DNA from: Planctomycetota bacterium
Lineage (GTDB): Bacteria > Planctomycetota > E44-bin39
NCBI GenBank assembly: GCA_004376375.1
Contig: SOJX01000087.1
Coordinates: forward strand, 17,238 to 81,237
Direction of reading: 5' to 3'
Length of the DNA: 64,000 nucleotides
The position numbers and the translations under genes are program-made. Shown one piece after another: positions 53,122 through 62,100 of this stretch (position 1 is its first letter; every line of letters begins with the position of its first letter). The notes under the pieces were generated by a model. It was given only the letters and a program-made list of their open reading frames with translations, did not search any database and was not told where the DNA came from.

Positions 53122-53685
53122 ATGGCGAAAGCGAAAAAGAAGAAGGCTGGCAAAGCCAGCACCAAGAAGCAGGCCAAGGCTACGAAAGCCAAAACTGGCA
53201 AGCCCAAGGGTGCCACGGCCCCGGCGCAGAAGAAAAAGAAAGCGCCGGCGGCGGAATTGACAACGCTCAAGAAGAAGGCAGAGAAAGTCAGGGCGGAACT
53301 TGTGAAGGCGGAGAACGAGGCCAACGCGCTACGCATGCAGGCGAAGAGCGTGGAATCGGTGGCAAAGAAAGCCTACGCCGAAGTTGTCGCGCCGTACCGC
53401 GAGGCCTGCCGCAGGGCTGGGGTCGAGTGCGAGTTTGCCGGCGGCAAGGCGGGCAGCGTCACCGAACGTGTGGGCTTCCTTGTCGAGAAAACCAACGGTG
53501 GCATCCGCGTGATGATCAAGGGCCGCCCCAAGACCGAGAAGGTTATTCCGCTCAAGGTTCTCAAGGAATCAATCAGCAAAGCCGCCTATGCTTACACCGA
53601 CAAGCACCTCGGCCCCAAGGAAAAAATCGGCAACAAAGGCGGCGGCCTCTCGAACCGCCTGCGGACAGTCTTGACAAAAAAATAA
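53122..53685 (+). CDS. Lysine-rich, histone H1-like phage protein (prophage 2)
   Basis: 187 residues from the ATG at 53122 with CAAGGAGGAGCAGAC upstream. Same organisation as 15128-15691: basic Lys/Ala tail, coiled coil, then a C-terminal domain that has diverged more strongly (its last 70 residues differ at many sites). The conserved tail and diverged end suggest that the C-terminal part gives a specific contact. Confidence 0.65.
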   Translation: MAKAKKKKAGKASTKKQAKATKAKTGKPKGATAPAQKKKKAPAAELTTLKKKAEKVRAELVKAENEANALRMQAKSVESVAKKAYAEVVAPYREACRRAGVECEFAGGKAGSVTERVGFLVEKTNGGIRVMIKGRPKTEKVIPLKVLKESISKAAYAYTDKHLGPKEKIGNKGGGLSNRLRTVLTKK

Positions 53686-53727
53686 TAGCTCGGCTTAGAC
53701 GCATGTGGGCTATGGGATGCTTGGTTA

Positions 53728-53756
53728 TTGACAATCTAACCACTAAATGCTAATCT
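53728..53756 (+). promoter_or_regulatory. Candidate promoter of the small acidic gene and methyltransferase locus
   Basis: TTGACA, 17 nt, TAATCT, 29 nt before the next start. The -35 is exact; the -10 is moderate. Confidence 0.5.
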
Positions 53757-53785
53757 TAGAGCAGGATAGTAAAAAAGGGGAGAGC

Positions 53786-54046
53786 ATGAAGAATTCCAGA
53801 GATAAGACGATCTATGATCTGGAATTCGAACAATGGTCAACCGGGGGCGGCGTTGAAGTTCTTCGCAGGGATTTATCTGAAAACCGTTATATACTGATTA
53901 CTAATCCAGACGACATTAACATTCCTAATCCAAGCGGCCCTTTTTTGGTCGGATTATATGACGAAGAAGAAAGCCAAATCGAGTCCCTCAGGTTTTATAC
54001 CGTAGACGAAATTGAACAATACATTTTACGGATAAATAATAGGTAA
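53786..54046 (+). CDS. Small acidic protein of unknown function
   Basis: 86 residues from the ATG at 53786, with AGGGGAG upstream; an in-frame ATG at 53747 lies inside the promoter. Acidic, with strands in the middle (RYILITNPDDINIPNPSG, then FLVGLYDEEES) and a C-terminal helix. It is 77 nt upstream of the methyltransferase gene, so it could be a controller or accessory. It might also be a small unrelated host gene next to the prophage end. Confidence 0.45.
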   Translation: MKNSRDKTIYDLEFEQWSTGGGVEVLRRDLSENRYILITNPDDINIPNPSGPFLVGLYDEEESQIESLRFYTVDEIEQYILRINNR

Positions 54047-54123
54047 CCGAATTGGAAGAAAAGCATCTTCGTTCCCATTAGGTACTACGGGCTGGCAGAA
54101 CGGCGGAGAATATTGCAGGAACA

Positions 54124-55494
54124 ATGACTCATCGCACAAGGACAATTAAACCACAACGTGCTCAAGCTGCAAACTTTACTTTCATTGACCTGTTTGCTGG
54201 ATGTGGAGGTCTCTCTCTTGGCCTGCTGGTTTCTGGCTGGGAGGGTTTGTTCGCCATTGAGAAAAGCCCTGACGCATTCAAGACATTACGGCACAATCTA
54301 GTCGACGAAGGCAGCCACAACCGAGGCAAACCTCGAATCGATTGGCCAGACTGGTTGGGGAAGGAACACCAGGAAATCCGTAATTTCATCAACACCCACC
54401 GCCGCCGACTTCGTGGGCTTCGAGGAATGATAAATCTGGTTGCGGGTGGGCCACCGTGCCAGGGTTTCTCTTTTGCCGGAAGGCGAAGCGGAAGTGACCC
54501 CCGAAACAATCTCTTCAAGTTCCATCTGGAAATAGTTGATTTGACAAGGCCCGAACTGGTACTCTTGGAGAACGTTCAAGGCATTGACACTGCCTTCGGG
54601 ATCAAGGAGGCCAGAAAGACAAAGCGCCGTGGCAGGCCGCGCAAGAGCTACGCGAGTCGGATTAGGGATGCACTCCGTGAACACGGTTACCGTGTACAGC
54701 AGGAGTTGGTAAAGGCCGCTGACTTCGGCGTGCCACAGCTACGCCCGAGATACTTTACGGTGGGCATTCGGCAAGACTTGTTTTCATCGAGTGCGGTTCC
54801 CGATTTCTTCGAGATTCTCCGTGGCATCAGGATAGATTTCCTGAAAACACGTAGACTGCCAGTGCGTCGCCCGGTCAATGTTGCAGAAGCTATTTCGGAT
54901 CTTGAGACTGTCGGCAAGGAAATCGTGATGTGCTGTGATCCTGAATCGCCCCCCGGCTTCAAGGAGATAGTGTACGAAAGACCGAAATCACTATACCAGA
55001 AGCTAATGCACGGGAACGTGAACGGGCGCATACCCAACAGCTTGAGACTCGTTAATCACCGTCCAGAAACGATAAGTCGTTTCAAGAAAATTTTCCGCAC
55101 ATGCCGTAAGGGAGTCCAACTATCTGACAATGACAGGGAACGGCTGGGCATTAAGAAAACTGCCATTGTCCCACTGTCCCCTGACTTACCGTCACATACT
55201 CTCACAACGCTTCCAGACGACTTGCTGCACTATGCTGAGCCGCGGATACACACGGTACGGGAGTATGCTCGACTCCAGTCTTTCCCAGACTGGTTCGAAT
55301 TCCGCGGGAAATATACAACCGGTGGAGACAGGCGAGTGAAGGAGTGCCCAAGGTACACACAGGTTGGGAATGCCGTTCCTCCGCTCCTTGCAGAGGTGAT
55401 AGGTGAAGCACTTAGGGAACTGCTCTATATGGCTCATTATGTTTCTAACACAGGACGGGTATGCCTGGATACCAGAAGGCGGGGTAAGAAGTAA
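54124..55494 (+). CDS. DNA (cytosine-5)-methyltransferase
   Basis: 456 residues. All main motifs are present: FIDLFAGCGGLSLGL (I, residues 20-34), GGPPCQGFSFAGRR with catalytic Cys112 (IV), ENV at 149-151 (VI), QELVKAADFGVPQLRPRYF (VIII) and YTQVGNAVPPLLAEVIG (X). The target recognition region is about 240-370. It transfers methyl groups from AdoMet to C5 of cytosine. Its stop shares one base with the next gene's start. A stand-alone type II role is possible, but the tight coupling to the DptF-like gene argues for a joint system. Confidence 0.93.
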   Translation: MTHRTRTIKPQRAQAANFTFIDLFAGCGGLSLGLLVSGWEGLFAIEKSPDAFKTLRHNLVDEGSHNRGKPRIDWPDWLGKEHQEIRNFINTHRRRLRGLRGMINLVAGGPPCQGFSFAGRRSGSDPRNNLFKFHLEIVDLTRPELVLLENVQGIDTAFGIKEARKTKRRGRPRKSYASRIRDALREHGYRVQQELVKAADFGVPQLRPRYFTVGIRQDLFSSSAVPDFFEILRGIRIDFLKTRRLPVRRPVNVAEAISDLETVGKEIVMCCDPESPPGFKEIVYERPKSLYQKLMHGNVNGRIPNSLRLVNHRPETISRFKKIFRTCRKGVQLSDNDRERLGIKKTAIVPLSPDLPSHTLTTLPDDLLHYAEPRIHTVREYARLQSFPDWFEFRGKYTTGGDRRVKECPRYTQVGNAVPPLLAEVIGEALRELLYMAHYVSNTGRVCLDTRRRGKK

Positions 55495-57527
55495 TGGCAT
55501 CCGACGGGAGCCGAAATGACTTCCTCTTGGAGTTGCTGGCCCTCCAGCAAGATGGCAGGCATGCTATAAGCGCACCCACCAACTGGACCTATGAGCCGCT
55601 CCTCGAGGTAGAAACCGAAGTGGATGCGGTTGTGGATGAGCTGCAAGAAGCAATCCTCGTGGGGAGCGATGGCAATGACACCGCGCGCTGGCACTTTTTC
55701 ATAGGCTCCCCTGGCAACGGAAAATCTGCCGCGATGGGCAAGCTGTGCAGGCGACTCATGTCTGCCAAGGGATGCCAAGTGTGCGACGAAAGTGGCGTGG
55801 CGATACCCGATCTTGAGCCCACCGCGATTCCTTATGCACTTAATGTGTACGAAGGCAACAACAAGTTCGCGTCGGCGCAGATCGTGCAAGACGCATCTGT
55901 GGTACGCAAGCCATTCTCTCCAGATGTTGACCCAGCGACGGAGCTTCTACAGACGCTTGAACACACTTGGAAGAAAGGGATATCGCTGGTCGTTTGTACT
56001 AACCGCGGTGCCCTGGAGAAAGCACACAGGGACAACCATACCAACAGGGAAGTGAATTCGAAACCGTGGTTTAAGGTCCTCGCGGCAGTTGTGTCAGCAA
56101 GCACGACACTATCGGCTACGGTCGGCGACGCCCGTGAGTTCGGTGGAAAAAAAACTGTTTTCAGCAAGGTCAAGATCGGGTACAGCTACCTTGATAATCG
56201 TAGTCTTCTCCTGAACAGGGACACTTTCGATTGCCTGCTTCAAAGCGCAACAAGCGCGGCCCATTGGAAATCCTGCGCGTCATGTTCCGCACGTGATATG
56301 TGCCCCTTCAGGGCAAACCGGGATTGGCTTGTCGACGATGAAGCGAAGAAACGTGTTCTTCAACTACTGACAAGGGCCGAGGTGCTCTCGGGCCAAGTCA
56401 TTGTTTTCAGGGAAGCCTTGGCCACCATCTCGCTCATTCTTGCAGGATGCCCTAGGGACTACGACAGCAGGCATCCCTGTGAATGGGTGCAAGGCTCGGT
56501 TGCAAACAACGATATCTTCTCGTTGATTGCTCGCCGGGTCTACATGTGTTTGTTTGCATCGTATTCCCCGCATGGCTTGGAGGTAGTGGGGGCCTTGCGG
56601 AAACGACAGTTGGGGGCCTTGCGCTGGCTGTTCGACGTGATGAACACAGAGAACGCCGAAAGCCGCGCGGCCGTGGCACACGTCGTCAGGCGTTCAGCCC
56701 CCTCAACAGACGTCGGGATCACCCGGCTTCTGGGAGCAACCGGTATCATCGCTAGCCTCGATCCTTGCCGAGAGGCGCTTCCAGCTGACTTCTACGAGCG
56801 ATGGGATGCTGATTTCGATGCAGTGCCCGAGGCCGGGGGGACGCTGTTTACCGCGATTGAGCGGGCCTGCGTTTCGATTTGGAGGGATCTCGAGGAATGT
56901 CTGGAATTGGCCGCCGAACACTCGGTGTCCGAGGCCCACTGGGCGCTACGGCGGTGGAGTAGCAACTTCCTCCTGCACTTCGGGGCCCTGCTGGAAGGAC
57001 GCTCGGCATGGTCGAAAGAGCTGGACGCATTTGCGAAGTTGCTCGGCCTCGTGGCCACATCACCCGAGGATCGGTCTATCGAAGAGAAGCTAAGCATTAA
57101 GCAGTTGGATGCCCGGATCGAGAAGCTCCTCAACACGGTCGCGGGAAGCCAGGGCGAAAGCACCGTGCAGCTTTCCGAGGCCGTTACGCTTTGCGGGCAA
57201 TGGGTTCATGACAAGCTAAAGCCAAGGACTGTCGCCAGCGAGGAATCAGGGAGCGTTTCACTGGCAGTTGAATTCAAGGGAGGGGAACGAGCGGTATTCG
57301 CTGCCCCCATGTACCTGTGGCTGACTCGCCGCGCTGCAGGGAGACTCGACGCGCGTTGCTTCCCGCAGGAGCTGTTGTCGGGAGCAGCAGATGCGCGGGT
57401 TCGCGCGGCCTCGAAGGGCAAGTATGCTTTTGAAAGCAACGACGTCGAGTTGGTAGTTGACACTGGTAAGGGCGAGGTATTCAGGCTTACGAGACTCGAT
57501 GGCGAAATGGATGTGAGGCATGAGTGA
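55494..57527 (+). CDS. DptF-like P-loop ATPase
   Basis: 677 residues. Walker A GSPGNGKS at 71-78. A later strand reads ISLVVCTNRGALEKAHRDN (sensor/Walker-B-like region), and a zinc-type cluster C-A-S-C-x5-C begins at Cys261. The C-terminal half is helical. This is the layout of DptF, the first subunit of the phosphorothioation-dependent restriction complex DptFGH. In that system DptFGH cuts DNA that lacks the mark; here the adjacent mark enzyme is a methyltransferase. It overlaps the next gene by 8 nt. Confidence 0.6.
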   Translation: MASDGSRNDFLLELLALQQDGRHAISAPTNWTYEPLLEVETEVDAVVDELQEAILVGSDGNDTARWHFFIGSPGNGKSAAMGKLCRRLMSAKGCQVCDESGVAIPDLEPTAIPYALNVYEGNNKFASAQIVQDASVVRKPFSPDVDPATELLQTLEHTWKKGISLVVCTNRGALEKAHRDNHTNREVNSKPWFKVLAAVVSASTTLSATVGDAREFGGKKTVFSKVKIGYSYLDNRSLLLNRDTFDCLLQSATSAAHWKSCASCSARDMCPFRANRDWLVDDEAKKRVLQLLTRAEVLSGQVIVFREALATISLILAGCPRDYDSRHPCEWVQGSVANNDIFSLIARRVYMCLFASYSPHGLEVVGALRKRQLGALRWLFDVMNTENAESRAAVAHVVRRSAPSTDVGITRLLGATGIIASLDPCREALPADFYERWDADFDAVPEAGGTLFTAIERACVSIWRDLEECLELAAEHSVSEAHWALRRWSSNFLLHFGALLEGRSAWSKELDAFAKLLGLVATSPEDRSIEEKLSIKQLDARIEKLLNTVAGSQGESTVQLSEAVTLCGQWVHDKLKPRTVASEESGSVSLAVEFKGGERAVFAAPMYLWLTRRAAGRLDARCFPQELLSGAADARVRAASKGKYAFESNDVELVVDTGKGEVFRLTRLDGEMDVRHE

Positions 57528-59112
57528 CCCCCTTTACATGCAGAAGGAGTACCGGACCGCGAATGAACCGAAGGTTCATTCGCTGGTAAGGAAGAGCTTC
57601 GTCTTCGTCCCTTCCGCGGGCATGAGGCTTGCCCCGGAAGTATTGGTTCTGGAACTGATGCGGGAGGTCTTCTTTCCAAGGCATTATGAGGAAACTGGTG
57701 CCGGCACGCGAGATCTTGATGCCGATAAGAAAGATGAAGAAAAGCGGTACTGCCGATCTGTGCGGGAGCGGGCTGTCTTGCATGCGCTTCGGGGGCGTCG
57801 CAAGAAGACGAAGCAATCCCGCCCACAAGTGTTTTTTGCACCCGCCTATCCCGGACTCGCCAAGTACGGTTGGCTTCGCAAGAGTAGCGATCGTGTTATC
57901 AATAACCTCCTCCTTTCTGGCCCGATAGCCCAGCATCTCTGGGGACGGGGACCGGACACGGAAGACGGGAAGCGCCAGCAACAAGAGCTGGCCGATAGTA
58001 TCCGGGAAGCGCTTCTCGGGAAACGATCTTGCCTTGACGAGCACCTCGAAGGGAAGGACTTGCTGGCTGCAACGCTCGGACCCGAGAGTTTCGAAGGTTT
58101 CGATGCCGATCCCGAACTGCCAACCCGTAACATAGTAGAGAAAACAAGACACTCTGACGCGATAATTAGGACGAACCATGACGAGCTGGCGGCGCGCGTT
58201 ACTCAGGATCTTCTGGCGATCTGCAGCGTCGAGGGCGAGATTCCTCGAATGCAATGGCTTCAACTCTTAATGACCTTTCTCCGCTTCGCCCTCCCCATGT
58301 GGTTGCTTGCGCAGATGCAGATAACCAGGTTGCTTCATTCCTGGCTTTTAGAAGCAGTGGACAACGGACGTATTTTTGACATGCGTGGGATACTGCAAGG
58401 TCTCGCCAAGCGAAACCGGGGGCTGCTCCACCCCACTCTGACCGCAACGCGCGAGCTTTTTGAGCACATCGAACGCTACATGAAGTGCCGCGTGGAAGTG
58501 AATATTCTCCTTTACTGCCTTGAGCAGGTTAGGCCGGAGCAGGTCAAAGGCAAGAGGCTAACTCACGGCGGAGCTAGCAAGGAAGTGCTGGCACTTGAGA
58601 ATCTACTGGTGCTGGCAAGGGACGCGTCAAGTGACATCCGGGGCTCGGAGCGATTCAAGGATGTTGCCGAGGGCTTGAACGTCCAGACGTTCTTGACCCG
58701 GGAGGGGGAGCAGTTCTCCGCCTGGCGGAATCCCTTGATGAAGGGACAAGGCAAAAACATCGATGAGTTCTTCCGCGTGCTGTACCGGGCGGAGCTCGGA
58801 GACGAGGAGGGTGGATACCTTCTGGCCCCGGAAGGTCGAGGCGCGAAGCGAGGTTTCCGGGTTTTCCCGGGCCAACTACTTCTCAAGACCGCCACGTACT
58901 TGGCAGCACAGGACAAGTGGTCGTGCCAGCCGCGCGGGGGGGCAGGCAAGCTTGTACTTCAGGATGTCGAGGAGCTTTTCGGGCAATACGGCGTCGATTT
59001 CTCAATCGCTGCAGATGCGCGCCCCCTTCTCATGAAGGAATTGCAGGCGATGGGATTACTGACTGGAAGCCCAGACGCGGGGAGCAGCGTGGCCGTTGCT
59101 TGCCCATACTGA
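57520..59112 (+). CDS. DptG-like protein
   Basis: 530 residues, mostly helical, no catalytic motif. The N-terminal part has APAYPGLAKYGWLRKSSD, the middle has long helices (FLRFALPMWLLAQMQITRLL), and the C-terminus has a winged-helix-like segment (GQYGVDFSIAADARPLLMKE). It lies between a DptF-like and a DptH-like gene, which is why I call it DptG-like; the sequence alone would not suffice. It ends 4 nt before the next start. Confidence 0.5.
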   Translation: MSDPLYMQKEYRTANEPKVHSLVRKSFVFVPSAGMRLAPEVLVLELMREVFFPRHYEETGAGTRDLDADKKDEEKRYCRSVRERAVLHALRGRRKKTKQSRPQVFFAPAYPGLAKYGWLRKSSDRVINNLLLSGPIAQHLWGRGPDTEDGKRQQQELADSIREALLGKRSCLDEHLEGKDLLAATLGPESFEGFDADPELPTRNIVEKTRHSDAIIRTNHDELAARVTQDLLAICSVEGEIPRMQWLQLLMTFLRFALPMWLLAQMQITRLLHSWLLEAVDNGRIFDMRGILQGLAKRNRGLLHPTLTATRELFEHIERYMKCRVEVNILLYCLEQVRPEQVKGKRLTHGGASKEVLALENLLVLARDASSDIRGSERFKDVAEGLNVQTFLTREGEQFSAWRNPLMKGQGKNIDEFFRVLYRAELGDEEGGYLLAPEGRGAKRGFRVFPGQLLLKTATYLAAQDKWSCQPRGGAGKLVLQDVEELFGQYGVDFSIAADARPLLMKELQAMGLLTGSPDAGSSVAVACPY

Positions 59113-59116
59113 TGGC

Positions 59117-62100
59117 ATGGTGATGAAAAACATGGACAGGCTTACAACATCGTGTGTCCTCGGGGAGTTGATCGAGCAATACGTTCGTTCGGCCATGGAC
59201 GGAGACAGGGATTGTCGCTTGCTGGTCCCTGGCCTCACGCGGGAGATCGCCCGACAAGTACATCATTACCTGCTGGAACAGGGGGTCAACTCGTACCTTG
59301 TCATCGGGGTAGACGAAGAACCCAGCGAGACCGACCATCTCATAAGGGCGGTTGGCTTGACAAGCAAGCGCATAGGGTCTTTTGTGTCCATCGCGAGCCC
59401 CGGCCAACTGGTGCATATCCAGGACTCTATTCGAGGGTCAGGTGGCACAATCCGCTCCCTGGCATTCTCCGAGGAATGGCCGTGGATAGACAATGGTAGT
59501 GAGCCCTTCCGCTTCGACGGGCCGGTGCTGGAGGCGCTGGTTCAACGTTGGTCCAATGACGTCGAGGAACAGGACTGGCTGCGCGAATTCGTTCTGGACG
59601 CGTTGCTTGAACATACTCGGTCGAGTTCGAAGCGCGCACACATTCTACTCGAAGACATCCTGGGATCATTCGACCCAGGTCTGTACCCAGAGGTCACGGG
59701 CATAAGAGAGAAGCTCCTCTACCACGCTGGCGTACCTCGTCCCTCGGGAGCATTGCCCGCAGTCCAGCGGCTGGTTCGAGATACCGCTCGCCTGTGCCAG
59801 AGGATCGTGGGTCGTTGCCGGAAGGAAGAGGACGTTCGCGAGCAGGCAAGGGACATGGTCATCGAAGTCGTCGAGGAAAGCGAACGGGACAATACCAGGT
59901 TCTCTCTGGACCGCTTTCTCGACGGAATTGGGGGAAGTACCACCCTTGACCTCGACATGTTGGCGTTCTACGGCTGCTGGGGCCCCGACAGGAACGACTC
60001 GAGTCATTGGCGCAGGCTCCACGCGGAACGGCTCGCCGATCTCTTCGGTGCCAGGGACCGTGAGAAGGCGGAATTGTCTTACAACATTGAATGCCAGCGC
60101 GGCATCATTGCCGACGGGGGCAAGAAACTAGCCACCTTTATCGGTGAGCAAGTAGAACTCGATGTCGCGTACAGGATACCGGCAGACCAATTTGCCGCGG
60201 GACATTGGTTGGTGCGCGTTCTTAACCGGCAGCGGGTTGTCTTGGAGCAGGTGCTCGCCGAACCCGAGGGCGATGTTCATCTGGAATTCGACACTGCCAA
60301 CAGCACCAACAATTACTCACGCAAGATCCCCTTACGTGTTGCTCTAGTTACTGGCAACGATGTAGAGACTTACGAGAGGCTTGACTTGCACCTCTGCGGA
60401 GAAGACAGGCCTGCCTTCACGGTGGTTGATCCCGCTTTCGAGGTGGTGGATGCGGCACCGGCCAACGAGGAAGAAACTCCTGACAAGAAACTGACCGTGG
60501 ATGAACCTGTCCACTTGTTTCTCTTCAGCCGCACCGAGCAAGATGTCGCCCTGTACGACGAGAACGACGAGGAAATTGGCTTAACCGAAATAGCAGGGGT
60601 ATGGCGCTCGGCCCAACGCGTGGATGTCAGCGCCGAGCCGAGCGGCTTGGCAATCAGGGTATGCAAGTTCGGGGCGTTGACCGCAGTTCTCTGTTTCGAG
60701 ACCAGTGACCTGGAAAGGGGCGAATTCACCGTAGAAGACGAGTTGCGAGTAGCTATTTCCGGGGGGAGGGAGAAGCGGCTCAGGGACTTGATCGACTTGT
60801 TCCATGGAAAAAGCGATGAACCTTATCCCGCGTTGGGACGGATAGACGAGGCAGCTCGTCGAAGAATGGTTCTTGCCAAGCTGGTGACGGCCCGGATGGG
60901 GTGGCGACCGCTCTTGACGAACCTCCTTGTAACAGACCACCAGTCATCAGGTTCGTTGGGGGATTTCGTCAACTACTTCGGTCCTGTCGAGGGGGAGGCG
61001 TTCCAGACCCTTACCTTTCCCGAGGATGCCCTATCGCTTCTCAAGATATACTCTGACGCGAGGGACGCGGTGAGGCAGGAAGTGGAGTCATTGCTCGGCG
61101 CAAGGTCAACAAGCATCGAGCACCCAACGTATGCCAGCCACCCCGTTTTTGTGCACGAGCGCTCCCCGCAAATGGAGCCGCTTTTGAAGAACTACCTCGA
61201 TGCCTATCGAAACATCCTCGTCTACCTGCAGAACAAGCAGAAGGACCTTGAATGGAGCCAGCTGTTCGTTCTGGCACATCTCGACTGCGTGGTTCATTGG
61301 GACAGCAGTCGCTTAAGGAATGCCTTTTTCCTTGTCGGGCCGTGGCATCCACTGGTACTAGCAAAACGATTCATGGTACAAGCGGCGCTCTTTTCGCGCG
61401 CGTACCGGCTGCTTCACGAGGAAGACGGGAAGGTTTTCAGGCACCTTTCCTTCTTGCTTGGCAGCGTGCAGGGCTTCAGGTGGGTCCTCGGGATGTCGGC
61501 TGATGACAGGTTGATTGAGCCAGCATATGCGTCGATTACATCTGATCCCGGTTGGCATCTTGCTCTAAAGACGAATTGCCCGGCTCAGGCGTCCCAGGAA
61601 GAGATTGCCGGTCTACCCGGGATAATGAGGGTACTCCGGCAGAATCTGGGCTTGGCGATAACAGTAGGCGCAGGCGGGAGCAATAGCTTGGCAGTTACCT
61701 GTCTTGCCAATTACTTACGGGCGTTTCCGTCTCGGCGTTCGATTGGCATACGAATCCGACGTGGCTACACGGGTAGCGACATCGTCAGAACCGTGGATTC
61801 TCACATCCATGATGACGAGGGGGCGACAAAGTACGGGCAGCAACTGCCTGGTGGTGTTCGGCTCTACTTCGAGGAACCGCTTGATAATACCGGGGATGCC
61901 CGGTGGACGGACCCGCCACTCTATGTCTACCGGTATGAGGATGACGCAGAGTGCTTGCGCGAGGCCCATCCAGATATCTACATGTTGCCCCCGGTAAACG
62001 ATCTTTCGTTCAGGACCGGCACAACAATCCACGAGCTTCCTCGTGGTCGTGGTCGAGAGGCCGTGTTTAGTAAGCGGCTAGGCTGGCTTACGGAAGGACA

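Larger units (their letters stand above)
39220..53685 (+). mobile_element. Prophage 2, internally deleted
   Basis: Runs from a large serine recombinase (minus strand) through early genes, a deletion junction at about 48,360, the tail end and the H1-like gene. Tape measure, hub, spike, wedge, capsid and packaging genes are missing, so it cannot make particles alone. Exact att sites were not found by eye. Its right half is a near copy of prophage 1. Confidence 0.8.
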
